A DNA stretch of 64,000 nucleotides from Sistotremastrum niveocremeum HHB9708 (GCA_001630475.1 KV419398.1:967825-1031824); one strand, 5' to 3'; counted from the stretch's first letter, positions 45,418 to 57,619 are shown. Made by a program: numbers and translations. Notes: generated from the sequence alone by a model not told the origin.

Positions 45418-46968
45418 TTACAACTGCGCGGCGTAATTGCCCAAGACCCTCGAAAGCGCGTCGTACAATGCTGTCGCCTTCTCAATCTCTGCCTCTGAGA
45501 CCAATTTCTACAGGCAGAGGATTAGCACATACACCAGTTTCCGATAGCAAGCCAAACATACCGTTGCATCGCTGCCCTTGGCCTTGACAAGGTGCTTTTT
45601 GACATCATTTGCATCTTGTGCGATCTAAACGAACATCCCTTCCTCTTAGCCATCTTTATATAGCCGAGTAGATAAGTGGCTTACATATTTCCATATATCA
45701 CTGAGCGACCCCAGTCTGACACCGATCTCGCCCATGTCCTTCAGCGCATTTTCAAGTCGCGACTTGAGTGCCTCGAGATTCCTCTGTTTTGCCTCGAGCT
45801 CTAGAAGTTCGCTCTTCTTCGCGGCGAGATCGTTCCCAGCGCCTGTGCCACGGATCAGGCGATACGTATCAATATGGACGGCATCACTCACTCTTAAGTT
45901 TGACCTGTGCAACGATAGCCGTGATACCAGCACCAAGAGCCACCAGTGCTCCAACCTGCATCACCACCAGCGATCAGAGATTGCCATTTGTATGAAGCTC
46001 CAAGCACTTACGACCAACAATCCGACCCCAAGCGGTAGCAAGAATGCAGCGGCCCCAGCAGCCCCAGCAGCGCAGACCAGGCCTCCTCCGAGGGCTCCTG
46101 TTCCGGACCCCACACCGAGAAAACTGAATGCTGTGGCACTCTTTTCGACAATCAGTCAACAAGCTCGGAAGTGAAGCTGAAGCTGGGAGAACGAACCATG
46201 GACTCCAGCTTCTTGATTTCAGCCTCCAAGTCGTGGATCTCCTTTTTGCACTTGACAATATCCTCTGTTGTCTTGGCTTCCGTTTCGACGATGTTGTGGT
46301 CTAGCTTGGTCTGGAAGGCGTTCACTTTTGTCTCGAGGTCCTTGAATTCTTTTGTAAGGCTTTCGGCTGAACTGGCTGTTTCGGTGACTTTCTGAGGATC
46401 TGTGAGGGAAACTGGACATTTGGCACCCTTCTAGAGGACTTACGGCGATAAATCCGTCAATCGTTGCGATCTTCATTTCGTAGGTTTCCGTGGCATGGTT
46501 CGCGAGGGGCAAAACAATCTCGAGATACTCTGTGGATCGTGAGCCGCATTCTTATTTATACTCGTCCTACTTACCGTCTGCGTAGGCCTTTCCATCGCGA
46601 GCAGCATCCTTCGACTTGGCTATGAGGACTTTGTACTCCTGATCACAATGTAAGTATCGATCACGTGACGCGTAAACTGTTACAACACGAACTTCGTAAA
46701 GTTTATCCCAGTCCGGCTTCATCGGATTACCAGCATGTCCCTTGCCATCGTATAGCTGCAAGGTGCTTGATACACGTTCAAAATTGGTCTTGATAACCTT
46801 GACGCTTGCGCCAAGATCGGCGACTTGTTGAGCGAGTGCTTCGTTGGTCTTTGGGTCCTTGAGGGCTTTGACGATGGCCTCTGAGAACTTCGCTGGGTTC
46901 TCATTGGCAAACTTCTCTGCAGATTGGATAATCTCTGAGTATGGGGGAGGTGGGAGCTCGGAGTTCAT
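45418..46968 (-). CDS. Helical protein with hydrophobic hairpin, paralog A
   Basis: Multi-exon gene starting MNSELPPPPYSEIIQSAEKF at 46968 and ending VLGNYAAQL (stop 45418-45420). The N-terminal half is amphipathic helix (VKVIKTNFERVSSTLQLYDG, TETASSAESLTKEFKDLETK, ETEAKTTEDIVKCKKEIHDL). The middle is a long hydrophobic, Gly/Ala-rich segment (GTGALGGGLVCAAGAAGAAA, then FLLPLGVGLLVVSA, with VGALVALGAGITAIVAQ on the next exon) able to cross a membrane twice. The C-terminal half is again helical (ELLELEAKQRNLEALKSRLE). Two helical arms with a central hydrophobic hairpin recall the alpha-pore-forming HBL/Nhe/ClyA group. That comparison is architectural, not a sequence match. No signal peptide is seen. 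Confidence 0.75.
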
Positions 46969-47133
46969 GTTGGTGTTGTGTCGACCTTGACTGTGATTGC
47001 GACTACTTATACAGTTTTTGAACCTAGATAAGAAACGAACGGAGCTCATTGACGGCCGTGGAACTTTGCCGTGATATTACGCCATAACAAGTCCTCGTGG
47101 ATCGGTACCTCTCACATGTGATGTCTAGCTATT

Positions 47134-48729
47134 CTACTTCTTTTCAGGATTGAGTTCATTCAATTGCCCGGCATACAACCCCAACACATCAGACATGCTG
47201 ATGTAGATATCTCCGGCCATCCTCGTGCCCAACGCTTGTCTAACTGTCTGTAAAACGTCGCTGTTAGGACAAATCGACACGGGGGGACGTAAACGTACAA
47301 ATTCGCTGGCATTCGTTTTGGCGAGCTTGAGTTTCTTGAGGACTAATTCGGCATCGGAGAAAACCTAGACGCAGATCAAGTTCTTGCAAACAGGGAAATC
47401 TGAAGACGGAGTGCGTACAGCATGCCAGAAGTTGGCTAGAGCCCCGATTTTCTGCGCGATAAATTGGATGTCACCCTTGGATCCCTGCAATTTCGACTTC
47501 AAAGCCGCCAATTCCTTCTGCTTGCACTCTAGGTTGAAGAGATCTCTCTTGAGGGACGACAATTCCGACAAGCTCGCTGGGAATACGTGTTAATGAACTG
47601 AGGGCACGTGTAGGACCTCTCGCTTACTGTTCAGTTGAGCTTTCTTGATAGCCATGGCAATTTCAGCACCTGCTATGGAGAGGAGACTGCCCTGTGATAC
47701 ACCCAGAACAGTCAGATACGACATTGACGACAATCACGTATCTCACCAAGAGGACCAAACCAGCCAGGGGAGCGAGGACAGGAAACACGTTCCCCAGAAT
47801 GACGCTTCCAATGGCTGCTCCCCCTGCAGCTTTCTCGGTTAATTCGCACCTGCTGATCTACGCCGGAGTTTATTATTTGCTCTCCTGGGGCAGGTACAGA
47901 GATCACTCACGAAAGCGTTCTGCTCTGCTATCTTCAACTCCACATCAGAAATCTTCTTTTTGACGACTTTGATCTGTTCGTCGAGTCCCGCTTCTGCATC
48001 ACCAATGGCGAGATCGATCTTATTCGGGTATGCTTCGACGCCGAGACGGAGTTTTTCGAATTCGGTCGCGTACCACTGTGCTTTTGTGCCATGCACTTGG
48101 GTTCTCTGGCCAACGATGAGATGGTTCGGGCGTCAAGATAAGTACTTACGTCTCTGTAATCTTCGGCGTATTTGATCAGATCATCGAGGGAGCTGCCTTT
48201 GTCCTTTGCCATCGGTACGATCATTTCGACGTATTCTATATTGAATAATTAGATATGACAGGCAAACAAATAGCACGAATTTACCATCACACAAGGCTTT
48301 CAACTCTCTTGCTTCATCGGTAGATGACTTCACAAGACTCAGATATGTCTAGGAGATTGTCAGCACGCCTCAAAAGAGCAAAACATTGCGAACATTGTAA
48401 AGCGCCTCCCAACCAGGCTTCAATGTCTCCACGTCACTTCCATCTTTCTTCTTGTATTTCTTGCCATCGAACAAGTCCAAGTCATTTCTGATAGTCTCGA
48501 ATCGCTTCTTGACGTCCAGGGTGTGTTTCGCTAGCTCCCTGATTTCGGCTTCGATGAAGTCTTTGAATTCCTTACTGTCAAAGGTCGATTTCATCGCGCG
48601 CTCGACCTTTTCGTGATCTAATTTGGCGACGACAGTGTTAAACTGCTCCGCGATCTTCTCGCTGGGCGTATCGAGGGGGAGGTCGAGGGCTTTCGCGAAT
48701 GTCGCATGTGTTTCGGACAGAGTTGACAT
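47134..48729 (-). CDS. Helical protein with hydrophobic hairpin, paralog B
   Basis: Multi-exon paralog of the neighbour at 45.4 kb, on the same strand, start 48729 (MSTLSETHATFAKALDLP), stop 47134-47136 (LNELNPEKK). The N-terminal arm has LAKHTLDVKKRFETIRNDLD, LFDGKKY, GWEALYNTYLSLVKSS and EYVEMIVPMAKDKG. These align with the LQLYDGKG, DWDKLYE and EYLEIVLPLA segments of paralog A. EAGLDEQIKVVKKKISDVEL leads into a hydrophobic hairpin (AAIGSVILGNVFPVLAPL, then AGLVLLGSLLSIAGAEIAMA). The C-terminal arm has RDLFNLECKQKELAALKSKL and ends DVLGLYAGQL. An intron falls inside the hairpin in both A and B. No signal peptide is seen. The function is unknown, and a membrane-inserting role is inferred from architecture only. 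Confidence 0.78.
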
Positions 48730-49412
48730 GATGTGACTGGACTGAGGGAAAGGCCTGGATATCGATGGGTGTATACGAAGTTTTGAGTCGTAGCATTCCG
48801 AGTAGGTTACATTTTGTACTTGCCCTCGACGAGTAGCCTATGCATGCAGCGTGGCACATAGTTTGCCAGTGTCAGGCTGCCAGCTAGGCCAGGTGGTCAC
48901 GCCCTCAGGAACCTGGGGCGGACCAGTTTGAAATCCGAGCTAATTGAATGCGGGATCAAAAATTGTGCCTAGTAAATAGCCTTCTATTACTCTCGGAGGG
49001 TGGGGTGAGTGCAATAATGCGGCCAGACTCGCGGCGGATAAGCGTTTCTTCGGAACATAGGCGCCCCCGGACCCGTCAAATAGGGATCCCGAAGACAATT
49101 TGACAATTTCCGGCCCAGGCACGATCGTCGATCATCGACCTCGGGATCGCACACGTGGTCTCAAAAGCACCTCGCAATTCACTTGAATAGAACGGTATGT
49201 TGATGGTCTGCCCGGATGCAAACAATGTCCGTCGCGATCCTCGGGGCCCTCGAACACGACTCTCTGCTCGCATGCAAGTCGTATTAAGCATGACCTGAAG
49301 ACCACGCGTAAGACGACCGAGGTTCCTGATCCTTGTTTTCAGAAAAGCCAGAGGCTCAGAGCTGGTTATTAGATATCCCCTCCGAGCCCCACCAGCAGAA
49401 CAAATCACCACC
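48730..49412. promoter_or_regulatory. Divergent promoter region between paralogs B and C
   Basis: About 680 bp between start codons of two divergent paralogs, so it should carry both promoters. Frames inside (48940-49122 and 49076-49414 minus) have no recognisable content. Confidence 0.45.
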
Positions 49413-50968
49413 ATGTCTTCTCCCCCCGCATTCGACTCCTCCCGAGTTTCAGCAAACCTCTCAGATGAAGAAATCGAACGCCACAGGCGCGAGCTCCGTA
49501 GTGCTATGGATCAAAACGCAGAGACCATCAAAGAGATCGCCATCTTCTCCGATACCACTATAGGCCTGAAAAAGTCTTTCACGGATACCAAGGCTGCCGT
49601 AGAATGGTTTGAGTCCCATAGGACTCAGAAAGACCATGGTGAGAAGCTGTCGACACTCTTCGACAAGAGCGTGAAGGTCCGTCATTGTTGCTTTTTTGCT
49701 AGAGACACGCTGACATCTCGGATAGAATTATAGTGCACTTGTTGAGTCCGCACAGGATGCGGCACGGACATCCAAATCAGATGTGTTCGATAGTGCGCAT
49801 CTCTTGTTTCTCTCTTAGGACAGGACTCATCGATTGTGCAGCATACCTCGAGTTGATCGTACCCATGCTCAAAGAACCTATGAGCGACAAAGAAATAGTC
49901 AAAGGCATCAACGATTTTGTTGCGGTTCGTTCTTATCAGAATATATGGGACTTTATTCAGACCTTGATGTGGATCGTTCCAGTCTATCCCTTCTCACGCC
50001 GATTCTCACTCCCTCCAAATCCTTGATCAGCTCAAGGGTTCGCTTGAAACATTCTCGAAATCGTTCTCTACCTCGGTGTCTGAATCTGACATCGTCGATG
50101 TTGATATCAATGCTGCCACCCAGAAGGTTGATAAACTGACCAAGGAACACGACGAGTAAGTCTGATCCCACTGATCATTTCTGGATGTCGTATTCATTTC
50201 TACGCAGATTGGAGACTAAGGTGACTTTCTTTGTTGTGATGACCATACTCATACTGAAAAAGCCGTTTAGATCAGGAAACTTCTCCCAAAATATCTCAAG
50301 TCCCTTGAATTGGACGGAATGAACGACGAACTTACATTCTATCTGGAAATTGCACCCTTGGTCCTCGTAAAGATTCTTGTAAGTCTCGACAAGAATAAAA
50401 GTTCTACCTTGACCACTTTGAATAGACCAAAGGAATCCGTGGGGCGAAGGATATCTCGGATCTCCTTGATGCTTTGAATAGATTCACTCGTAAGTCCATC
50501 CCACCCCTCTCTGAACACATTTCCAACATCCAGAATAGGCCTCAAGACTGATATCGTGACCGCTGAAAATGAGCGCAAAAATATCATTCAGACTAAGATT
50601 AAAGCGGATGCACAGAATGCACAAGCGTTGAAAGCTCAGGCGAATGAATTGCAAGAGAAGGCATTCGACGTTGGCAAGAAGCTTTCCCATTTGACTTCGA
50701 TGCTCCGCCCGGTACGCCCCCTTTCTTATTTACAGTCAATTTGATTACTGAATTTTCCTTCAGGTGAAGGACAACCTCGCCGCTTACTCGAAATATTTGG
50801 ACGGCGGCAAAGTATGTTGTTTGACCGAGATCTTCGTCAAGTTTATTTACTTCTCTCTAACAGATCGATCCGGTTGAGAAACAACGCCGAATTGACCAAA
50901 TCGAGATGTCAGCTACCTTGCTCGAGCCCGTCAGCACTGCGCTTGGAAACTTTGCCGCACGTATATGA
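49413..50968 (+). CDS. Helical protein, paralog C, hairpin reduced
   Basis: Plus-strand gene with about eight exons, start MSSPPAFDSSRVSANLSDEE at 49413, stop TGA at 50966-50968 after GNFAARI. The order of segments mirrors paralogs A and B: SFTDTKAAVEWFESHR, a short NYSALVESAQDAARTS exon, AYLELIVPMLKEPMSDKE (matching EYVEMIVPMAKD), LKGSLETFSKSFSTSV, then QKVDKLTKEHDE. Where A and B have the long hydrophobic hairpin this copy has only FYLEIAPLVLVKIL, flanked by charged residues. The C-terminal arm has NERKNIIQTKIKADAQNAQA and SHLTSMLRPVKDNLAAYSKY. The shared exon logic makes it a paralog, though a diverged one that may no longer span a membrane by itself. Confidence 0.72.
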
Positions 50969-51355
50969 TTCGAGCGCAATCAATGTATTGTTTAGTCCTT
51001 GCAAATACTTGAGATGATCGCAGATGTTTCGTCGAAATAAATGAAAGATACTGGCTCGTGTCAAATATGTTTTACTTTGAGGTTAACCGCCCTTCTAATC
51101 AGAATAAAGACTGACGGAGCCAGATCAATATCAAAATTGAAAGGCAGAGGAAGAGGTGCAGAGACCAAGATCTCCGATGCCGATGCAGCCGAAGCACTGC
51201 GGAACCGAAAATGACGGCCTAAGCCACGTGCGTCCGGAATGGCCGAAGGCGGCTGAGCTCCGAACTCACCAAGGCTTCGAGCAATTAAGTGATAAATAGT
51301 ATGTGCGGTAATACAGAGATATACAGTAGGGTGCAACAACAATCATTCGATTAAA
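50969..51355. other. Convergent 3' spacer with right direct repeat
   Basis: About 390 bp between the converging ends of paralog C and the F-box/WD40 gene. It contains the right copy of the repeat at 51169-51248. No gene is seen. Confidence 0.5.
51169..51248 (+). repeat. Direct repeat, right of helical-protein cluster
   Basis: Matches 45127-45208 in the same orientation, including CCGATGCA, TGCGGAA and CACGTG. It lies about 200 bp beyond the stop of paralog C. Confidence 0.6.
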
Positions 51356-53661
51356 TCACAAAAACAAAGAAGAATCCAAATCGGGAGCGAAGTCTAATAT
51401 GACCACCTTCTGGTCGTGACTGGTGCTGCTCAAACGTGTAAGTTTTTAGTGTAAGGGATGTGAAAGGAGAAGCTCGCACCTTACTATCCTAGTACAATCA
51501 AATTTGACGTCGAAGATATGGCTTGTATGACTGTTCCGGAAGTCTCGCAGAAGCTTTCCCGTATGAAAGTCCCAAACCTTCACAGTCTTGTCGTAGCTCG
51601 CGCTTACCAACCGTCCAGCTTCTGGGTCTACCGATAGCGCTCTTACGAGCAAGTCATGTCCGGTCAAAGTCCGCAGACATTCACCGGTGGAGGCGGACCA
51701 TATTTTGATCTTGCTGTCATTAGAGCCAGAAACGATGTAATCGTCCTAGCGGAGCATTAGTAATTGGGTGGAAATAGAAATGGAAGGGATTGACCTTGAG
51801 CTCAATACACGCTAGACCGCGATCATGCCCTTCGAAAGTTCGTATTCGAGTTCCAGTCGCGATGTCCCAAAGCATCATACGCCCGTCACCGCTCGCACTG
51901 ACGACTTGCCCCCTTTGTAGCCCCACTGAATTGACTGGTCCATCATGCCCCACAAGCGAGCAGTGGGGCTTCAACGTTGATCGGTTCCATACCCTGATGA
52001 TAGTGTCTTTCGAACTAAGAGGATCATGAGATGAATGCATAGAAGGAAGGCGAAGAACCTTACCAGCTTACGATCCATTCGTCACTAATTCGCAGATCAA
52101 GAACACCTCCCTGATGTCCTTTTAGCACCTTCCTCACTTTCGGTCCCTCGCCCTCCTTCCCCATCCCTAGGTCCCAGACGAAAATATTACGATCGCTGCT
52201 TCCACTGACCATAAATCCGCTCTTATCAAACTTCAAGCATAGCACGCTGCCTTCATGTCCCTTTAAAGTAGCGCGCAATTTACCCGTTCGCATGGACCAT
52301 ATCTTGATCGTCTTGTCCCGAGATCCCGTAATGATTTTCTGGGAATCGAACTCCAGACAATAGACACTGTCATCATGTCCGGATAAGACTGTAGCCTTAG
52401 GCGCGCCATTGAGCCATCGCCTGTCCACTTCTAATCTTGATTTGTAGAGATTCATCCAATTGAGCGCCCATGTTGGCGATTCCGATTGTGCGTTCTCGTC
52501 CAATGACGCGAGTGCCATTGCTCGTTCTAAGGGAGTGATGGCGTTAATGAGTGACGAGGACATGCTTGAACTGGCTCGGGTACGGGTCCACTCGGAGAAA
52601 CCACTGCCGTGAATGGCTCTTCTAGCTAACGTAGCGTTGATCTTCCAAGACGGATTTCGATAGAAGAGATCTCGCCATATCACGTTATCGTTGGCGATAA
52701 GATGCCAGGTGGAAGATACCAGACTGCACGCCGTAACAGATGGCACGTCGAGATAGAGGAATATTTGCACGGAAATTTCGGGCGGTAGAAGTGAAATCAA
52801 GTCTAGACATAATTGTTTAGAACAGGTCACAAGACATGATGGATCGCATTACTGACCGATGCCTTTTACAACATGTTCCTCGACGAAACAAGCCTCATCG
52901 TCTATAAGTTCGCCTTCCTCTCCGTCTAGCGGGAGTAAACTGTCATGACCAGAGATAGCTCTGTGCTTCCCCTTCTTGGACGGGCTAGCGATTGCACCCC
53001 ATAGCCGCTTGATAGCTTTGCCGGAGGAGCGGTTTGTGCTTGTTGAAGTCATGGTTTTGTGAGGGGTGGAGAACATCTTGCAGTTGGCGTTGGATGGGAG
53101 AAGTTGATCGAGATCAGAAAATACAAGATGTGGCGGGAAAGGGGAAGGCGGTTCAATTATTGAAAAATCAGGAGAGGACGGGCGTGGTGTTCCCGGGAGA
53201 GAGTCTTCTCCTATAGTATTATGAGCTGTAGAATATGTCTCGCTAGGTTCGGGGGAGAACAGCGGATGAGATGGCGAGGCGTCCGCAACGGGTGTCTCAG
53301 ACCGATTATCCATGGCCGCGGACGAGGGCGCTGATGTTGATCGAACAGATATGAAGAGCTTGGCTAGTCTGGGGAGGTTCCTTATTCTGGAATGGCTACT
53401 TTCGGGCGTTGGGGTCTGGCTACGGGGTGGAAGGAGGGGTACAGCGTCTAGGATGTTGGATTGCGACTTAGACCGCTTCCTGCCCGATCGTGACGGTGAT
53501 AGTCGTTTCAGTGCACTCGTCGACCTCGACAACGGTGACGGGCTCGTGGCGGCTGCTGATGCGGCAGTCTGGGATTCCATGGTCGATACTGCCGTGATTA
53601 TGAACGATGACGCGGGAGCCAAAGCATCTCCGCATCCGAAATTCACAATTTCTTCGGACAT
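51356..53661 (-). CDS. F-box/WD40 repeat protein with disordered N-terminus
   Basis: Probable substrate receptor of an SCF ubiquitin ligase. The N-terminal 260 or so residues are Ser/Pro-rich and disordered. An F-box follows (LISLLPPEISVQIFLYLDVP, then ACSLVSSTWHLIANDNVIWR). A linker with WALNWMNLYKSRLEVDRRWL precedes WD repeats with conserved GH and WD pairs: VLSGHDDSVYCLEFDSQKII, TLKGHEGSVLCLKFD, VLKGHQGGVLDLRI, SLVGHDGPVNSVGL, TFEGHDRGLACIELK and TLTGHDLLVRALSVD, about seven in all. The last exon (after a GTGCGAG intron) reads SSTSHDQKVVILDFAPDLD and stops at 51356. Starts at 53661 (MSEEIVNFG) and 53580 (MESQTAAS) are both possible. The layout resembles Cdc4, Met30 and Pop1-type receptors, but the target is not evident. 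Confidence 0.87.
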
Positions 53662-53884
53662 CGTGTCGTTAATGTTAATACACCTAAAATACATGCTCTC
53701 GTGGTCTGGTCCAGATGCAAATTATTAAAGAACTACGGTATCGTCTCGTCTCGTAAGCTCTAGACAAAGAACCGATAATCAGAGATCTCGTGGGTCGTTG
53801 GAAAATGTACAACGTAAACTCACGGAAATTTGATTTAATTGACATACTCATGCCTTACCCTTCTCATCCACAATTGCAAGTTGA

Positions 53885-54214
53885 TCAGAAGGTTATTTTC
53901 CGGATGGTGAGCGTAATGGCCGTAGCCATCAGCAGGAGGACAGCAACCAAACTGACAACCATCCATAAAGTCTCCAGCTTCGAAAAGCCCATGTTCACGC
54001 TTCTCTTCCCTTCATCATTAAGTTGGGGCACGACAATCTTCGGACCATGCCCAGTAATAGATTCGGCAACAGAAAAATGTCTGCGATGATGAGGACTGGT
54101 GCCATTCGAATGGACGTCTTTCGGCGATCGACTTTCGTGACCATCATGGATTGAGTTTCCATTAGTGATAGGAGACTCCTCTAGAAGATGTGTGGATTCT
54201 TCAGGAGCAGACAT
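53885..54214 (-). CDS. Small single-pass membrane protein
   Basis: Uninterrupted frame of 109 aa. The N-terminal 70 residues are polar (MSAPEESTHLLEESPITNG, HRRHFSVAESITGHGPKIVV). A single hydrophobic span near the C-terminus (TLWMVVSLVAVLLLMATAIT) is followed by a short basic end (IRKITF). The lack of an N-terminal signal and the C-terminal position of the span fit a tail-anchored protein. The EESTHLLE start recalls a dileucine-type sorting signal. No family is recognised. Start context and composition support a real gene. Confidence 0.62.
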   Translation of the reverse strand: MSAPEESTHLLEESPITNGNSIHDGHESRSPKDVHSNGTSPHHRRHFSVAESITGHGPKIVVPQLNDEGKRSVNMGFSKLETLWMVVSLVAVLLLMATAITLTIRKITF

Positions 54215-57200
54215 TAATGGTGAGCTTCAAGATAGAAGGTGAAGGAGCTTGACGATCTGCAACGCCTTGACAGCGTTGCCTCTGATAAAAACCGTGCCGT
54301 CGGCTTATGCCGAATTCCCTCTTTGGTCTTCGCACTCGAACGTGGCTATGGACGAATGAACAGGTGCAAGCATGGAAACTCGTGATTAAAAAAGGAGATA
54401 TGACTCCTACTACAACCAATATCACGTATCCACCCTGAAGTTTCTTTGCCTACAGAAGATCCGTCTTGCCGCAATTTTCTCATTGAATGCGGAGGACCTT
54501 GGAAAGTCATCCATTTCTCTGACCAATTGCGGTTTGAATAATCATCCAAAGAGCTCCTTAACCTGGTATACTCGTAATGCTTTGATCAAAAAGAGAAGAA
54601 ATCAGCCATCAAAGACATATTCAGACAGGCTTGAATGATGAACACCCATCTACTCCCTTTCGTTCCTTTGGTCATTGGAGTTCCTGACACCCTAGAACAG
54701 CTGTTGGGTAAGGGGTCTCGTAGGCGCCAAGTCCAGCCTGGTTGTACATAAGCGCTCCCACATATGTATATCTTCAGTGTTTATAGCTCTCAGAGAACAG
54801 AGATGATCTGGCTAACGATACCAGAAAGGTCACGGCACAAATATAGAAGAAAAACCCTTGTTGGCAATGTTCGCTTACATATGTAAGCTAATCCGGGCTA
54901 ATGACAACGAGGCCAAGACTTCAGTCGCGCACCTGGAGAGAAAACGAGGTCCGACTAAAGTCGCCTTACAACAGCGAGTTGAAAGCAGCCACACTTCCGA
55001 AGCACAGAGCACAAAGACAAAGTCTTGATCCCTAGGTGCTACCTCCAATTTTGGAGAGAATTTCGCATGTCCTCTCAGAGAACGCTGGCCCAAAGCATTG
55101 GTCGAGTCGTACAGACCAAGGTTTGAACCTATTATGGGGTTGTGTCTCCATCCCGTTTGTTGGCCGAGTTCCGAGCACCACTATCGGCCCGAAAAAAGGA
55201 AGAACGAGGAGAATCAGTCTTCCAGAAACAAGACACCAGATCTCACTCCCCTGCTTTTCGAGCCGGATCTAAGGGTCGAATCACGAGCATTTACGAAACA
55301 CTGGATTGTGCAGGCGCTAAATAGATGTCAGTATGTGGACGCACATCGCATGTTTTAGAGCGTGCCCGATTGGTGCCACCCAATCAACGGTAGCTTTTCG
55401 ACAGGGTCTTGCCCTTTTCTCTCAAATCGAAGACCTGTGATGATTCCGGCCGAATACTAAAAACGCCGCGCTGAGGCACCTTCTCCTGTCTTCGGAAACC
55501 CACGCCGGAGAGGTGTGCTCGAACCGCTAGATATTGCACAGAAGCAGGGTGGCGGCGCAGTACAATCCCTTCAAATATCCTGAAATGAGATGAGGGACCA
55601 GCTGACCTGATTTATACAACATCGGTTCCCGATAATCCGTGGCCAGTAATAGGAGCATGCATTCTAAGCGTGCCTGCTTTATGAATCGGGGCTCAACGAT
55701 CAAGAAAGTCCAGGAGATCCCGAAACAAGGTTCTGTATAGTGTCATCTGGATCCATTCAGTCACATTGATCCTCGTGCCCTCGTCCGTTCAATCGAAAGC
55801 TGGCGCCTAATGATCGACCTATTAACGCAGCTGATCAATTTCCCAAGCTTACCTCGGTTCTCACATAGCACGATACGCCATATAGACAAGGTTTACGTCC
55901 TCGAGAAATATTTGGAGCCTACCATCATGTGCGGCAGGGCATGATAGGTTCATTAGACCGACGTCGAAAGGTAGACAGGGAAGATTTTCCGATCGTTGGA
56001 GTTTGGGAGATCTCGTGGGTATCTAAACGACAAAGTTCCGATTTTCTGTGTGCGTTCGTGTATCGATTCCCTTGTGAATGTCTAGCTTTCTTTTTCGGAA
56101 GAGAACCTTTGATGGTGAGCAAGAGCGTAGAAGAGAAAGATCACCTTCTTGTCATGCAGACGATAAACGGCAATTGTGCCCTGAACCAGAAGCAGAATAT
56201 TTTCCAGATGCCCTGCAGACTCTTGAACGGCAAGTCTCTCGGTGGCACAGCGTTGAAAATTCCAGAATTTCAACGCCAATGCGGTGAGTTTTTTGACGCG
56301 CGGGCAACGGTTACATTATCTGAAACCATTCAAGTGCAGCTAACCCTGGACCCTGATTTGAATCTCTTTTACGGAGCAGGAGTTGTGACTTACAGAATAC
56401 CTACTAGTAAACACAATGACCTTGAAAGTTGATCCTTTTGCTTGAGTGTCCAGGTTTTACGTTGTTCTAGATAAGATCTTAATGAAAAAATTGTCAAGAA
56501 CGAAGTTTCCCTATAAAGAATTGTGGCTCACAATAAAATATAACCTGACAGCATTGGTGAACATTCAAGCATTACAATGGCAGGACATATGACACGGTTT
56601 CGTGTATACTGTAAAGAGAACCCTTGTATATTGTCAGTGGGGTCGTCGTGTGAGCTTCAATCGATGACGCATACGTTTCCATACGTTGTGCAAGAATGGA
56701 TTGACAAGCAGAAACCAAAGGACAGAAATGAAACCACGAGGTTACCGCCGAGCTAAAACTGGTTAGTTCACTAGCTGTTTCAAACAGGTAACTAGAAAGC
56801 ACCATGCCATGCACTAGATCGCGATTAGCGACTGTCCGCAGGGCAAAATGCGACTCACAGAGAGTATCAGGCTGAATGATTATCCCATCAGTACCCCTGT
56901 TCGATTGCGCCAAGAAGGCTTATGTCGAAGCCTCTTGCAGTCTAACTACATGTACTAATAGACCGTCCACGTCAACGCTCTCAAACTGAATCAGGACGAG
57001 GGCACTCGGAACCCCGAGGCTCAACATGGCCAGCTTGCGCTCACCCTCCTCTCCGTCTGGAGACGACGGGGCATGGACCATAGATGTGGTTTGAGAGAAA
57101 ACTGCCGTAGAGAGCTATATGTTGCTGCGTTATTGCGAGGGTGCTGCGCAGCAGAGTAAACGGTATAAGCTCGAGATGTAATAATGCCACGGTCCATTCC

Positions 57201-57619
57201 TGATTCGGAAGATTGAAGACGGCGTTCAGCACGTGGGTCCATTTTTCCGCGTGCAACACGAAATCAGCTCGTCTGTCGAGAGTTTGGCAACGAAAGAGCG
57301 CTGTGAGGCCCAGTGTAAGTCTGAGAGTCAGATTGAGGGGAATGCAGTGGAGATTATGAGGTCGGTTTTGTCTGGAAAAGGATGGAACAAGTCGAATCGG
57401 GACAAAGTCAGGAACCCAAAAATGTAACTCTGTCCCGCGCTTCTGGGCCGCGTACAAGAAGAACAGAAGTCGCCGCACGCTTCTCATCGGTTCTCAGTTG
57501 CGGTGTACGGGGTCCTCACGCTAGTAAAGGCGTCTACGGCTCTCGTACCGCGCGCGAAAATCTCGGCTATATCGGTCCCAAGATTAGACGCCTTTCGGAA
57601 ATCGGCCCACGCTTTCTCC
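54215..57619. other. Gene-poor stretch
   Basis: About 3.4 kb without a recognised gene. The longest frame is 55929-56432 plus (167 aa), with a run such as ETIQVQLTLDPDLNLFYGAG but no domain. Others overlap on opposite strands. The last 150 bp or so should hold the promoter of the Obg GTPase gene. Confidence 0.45.
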
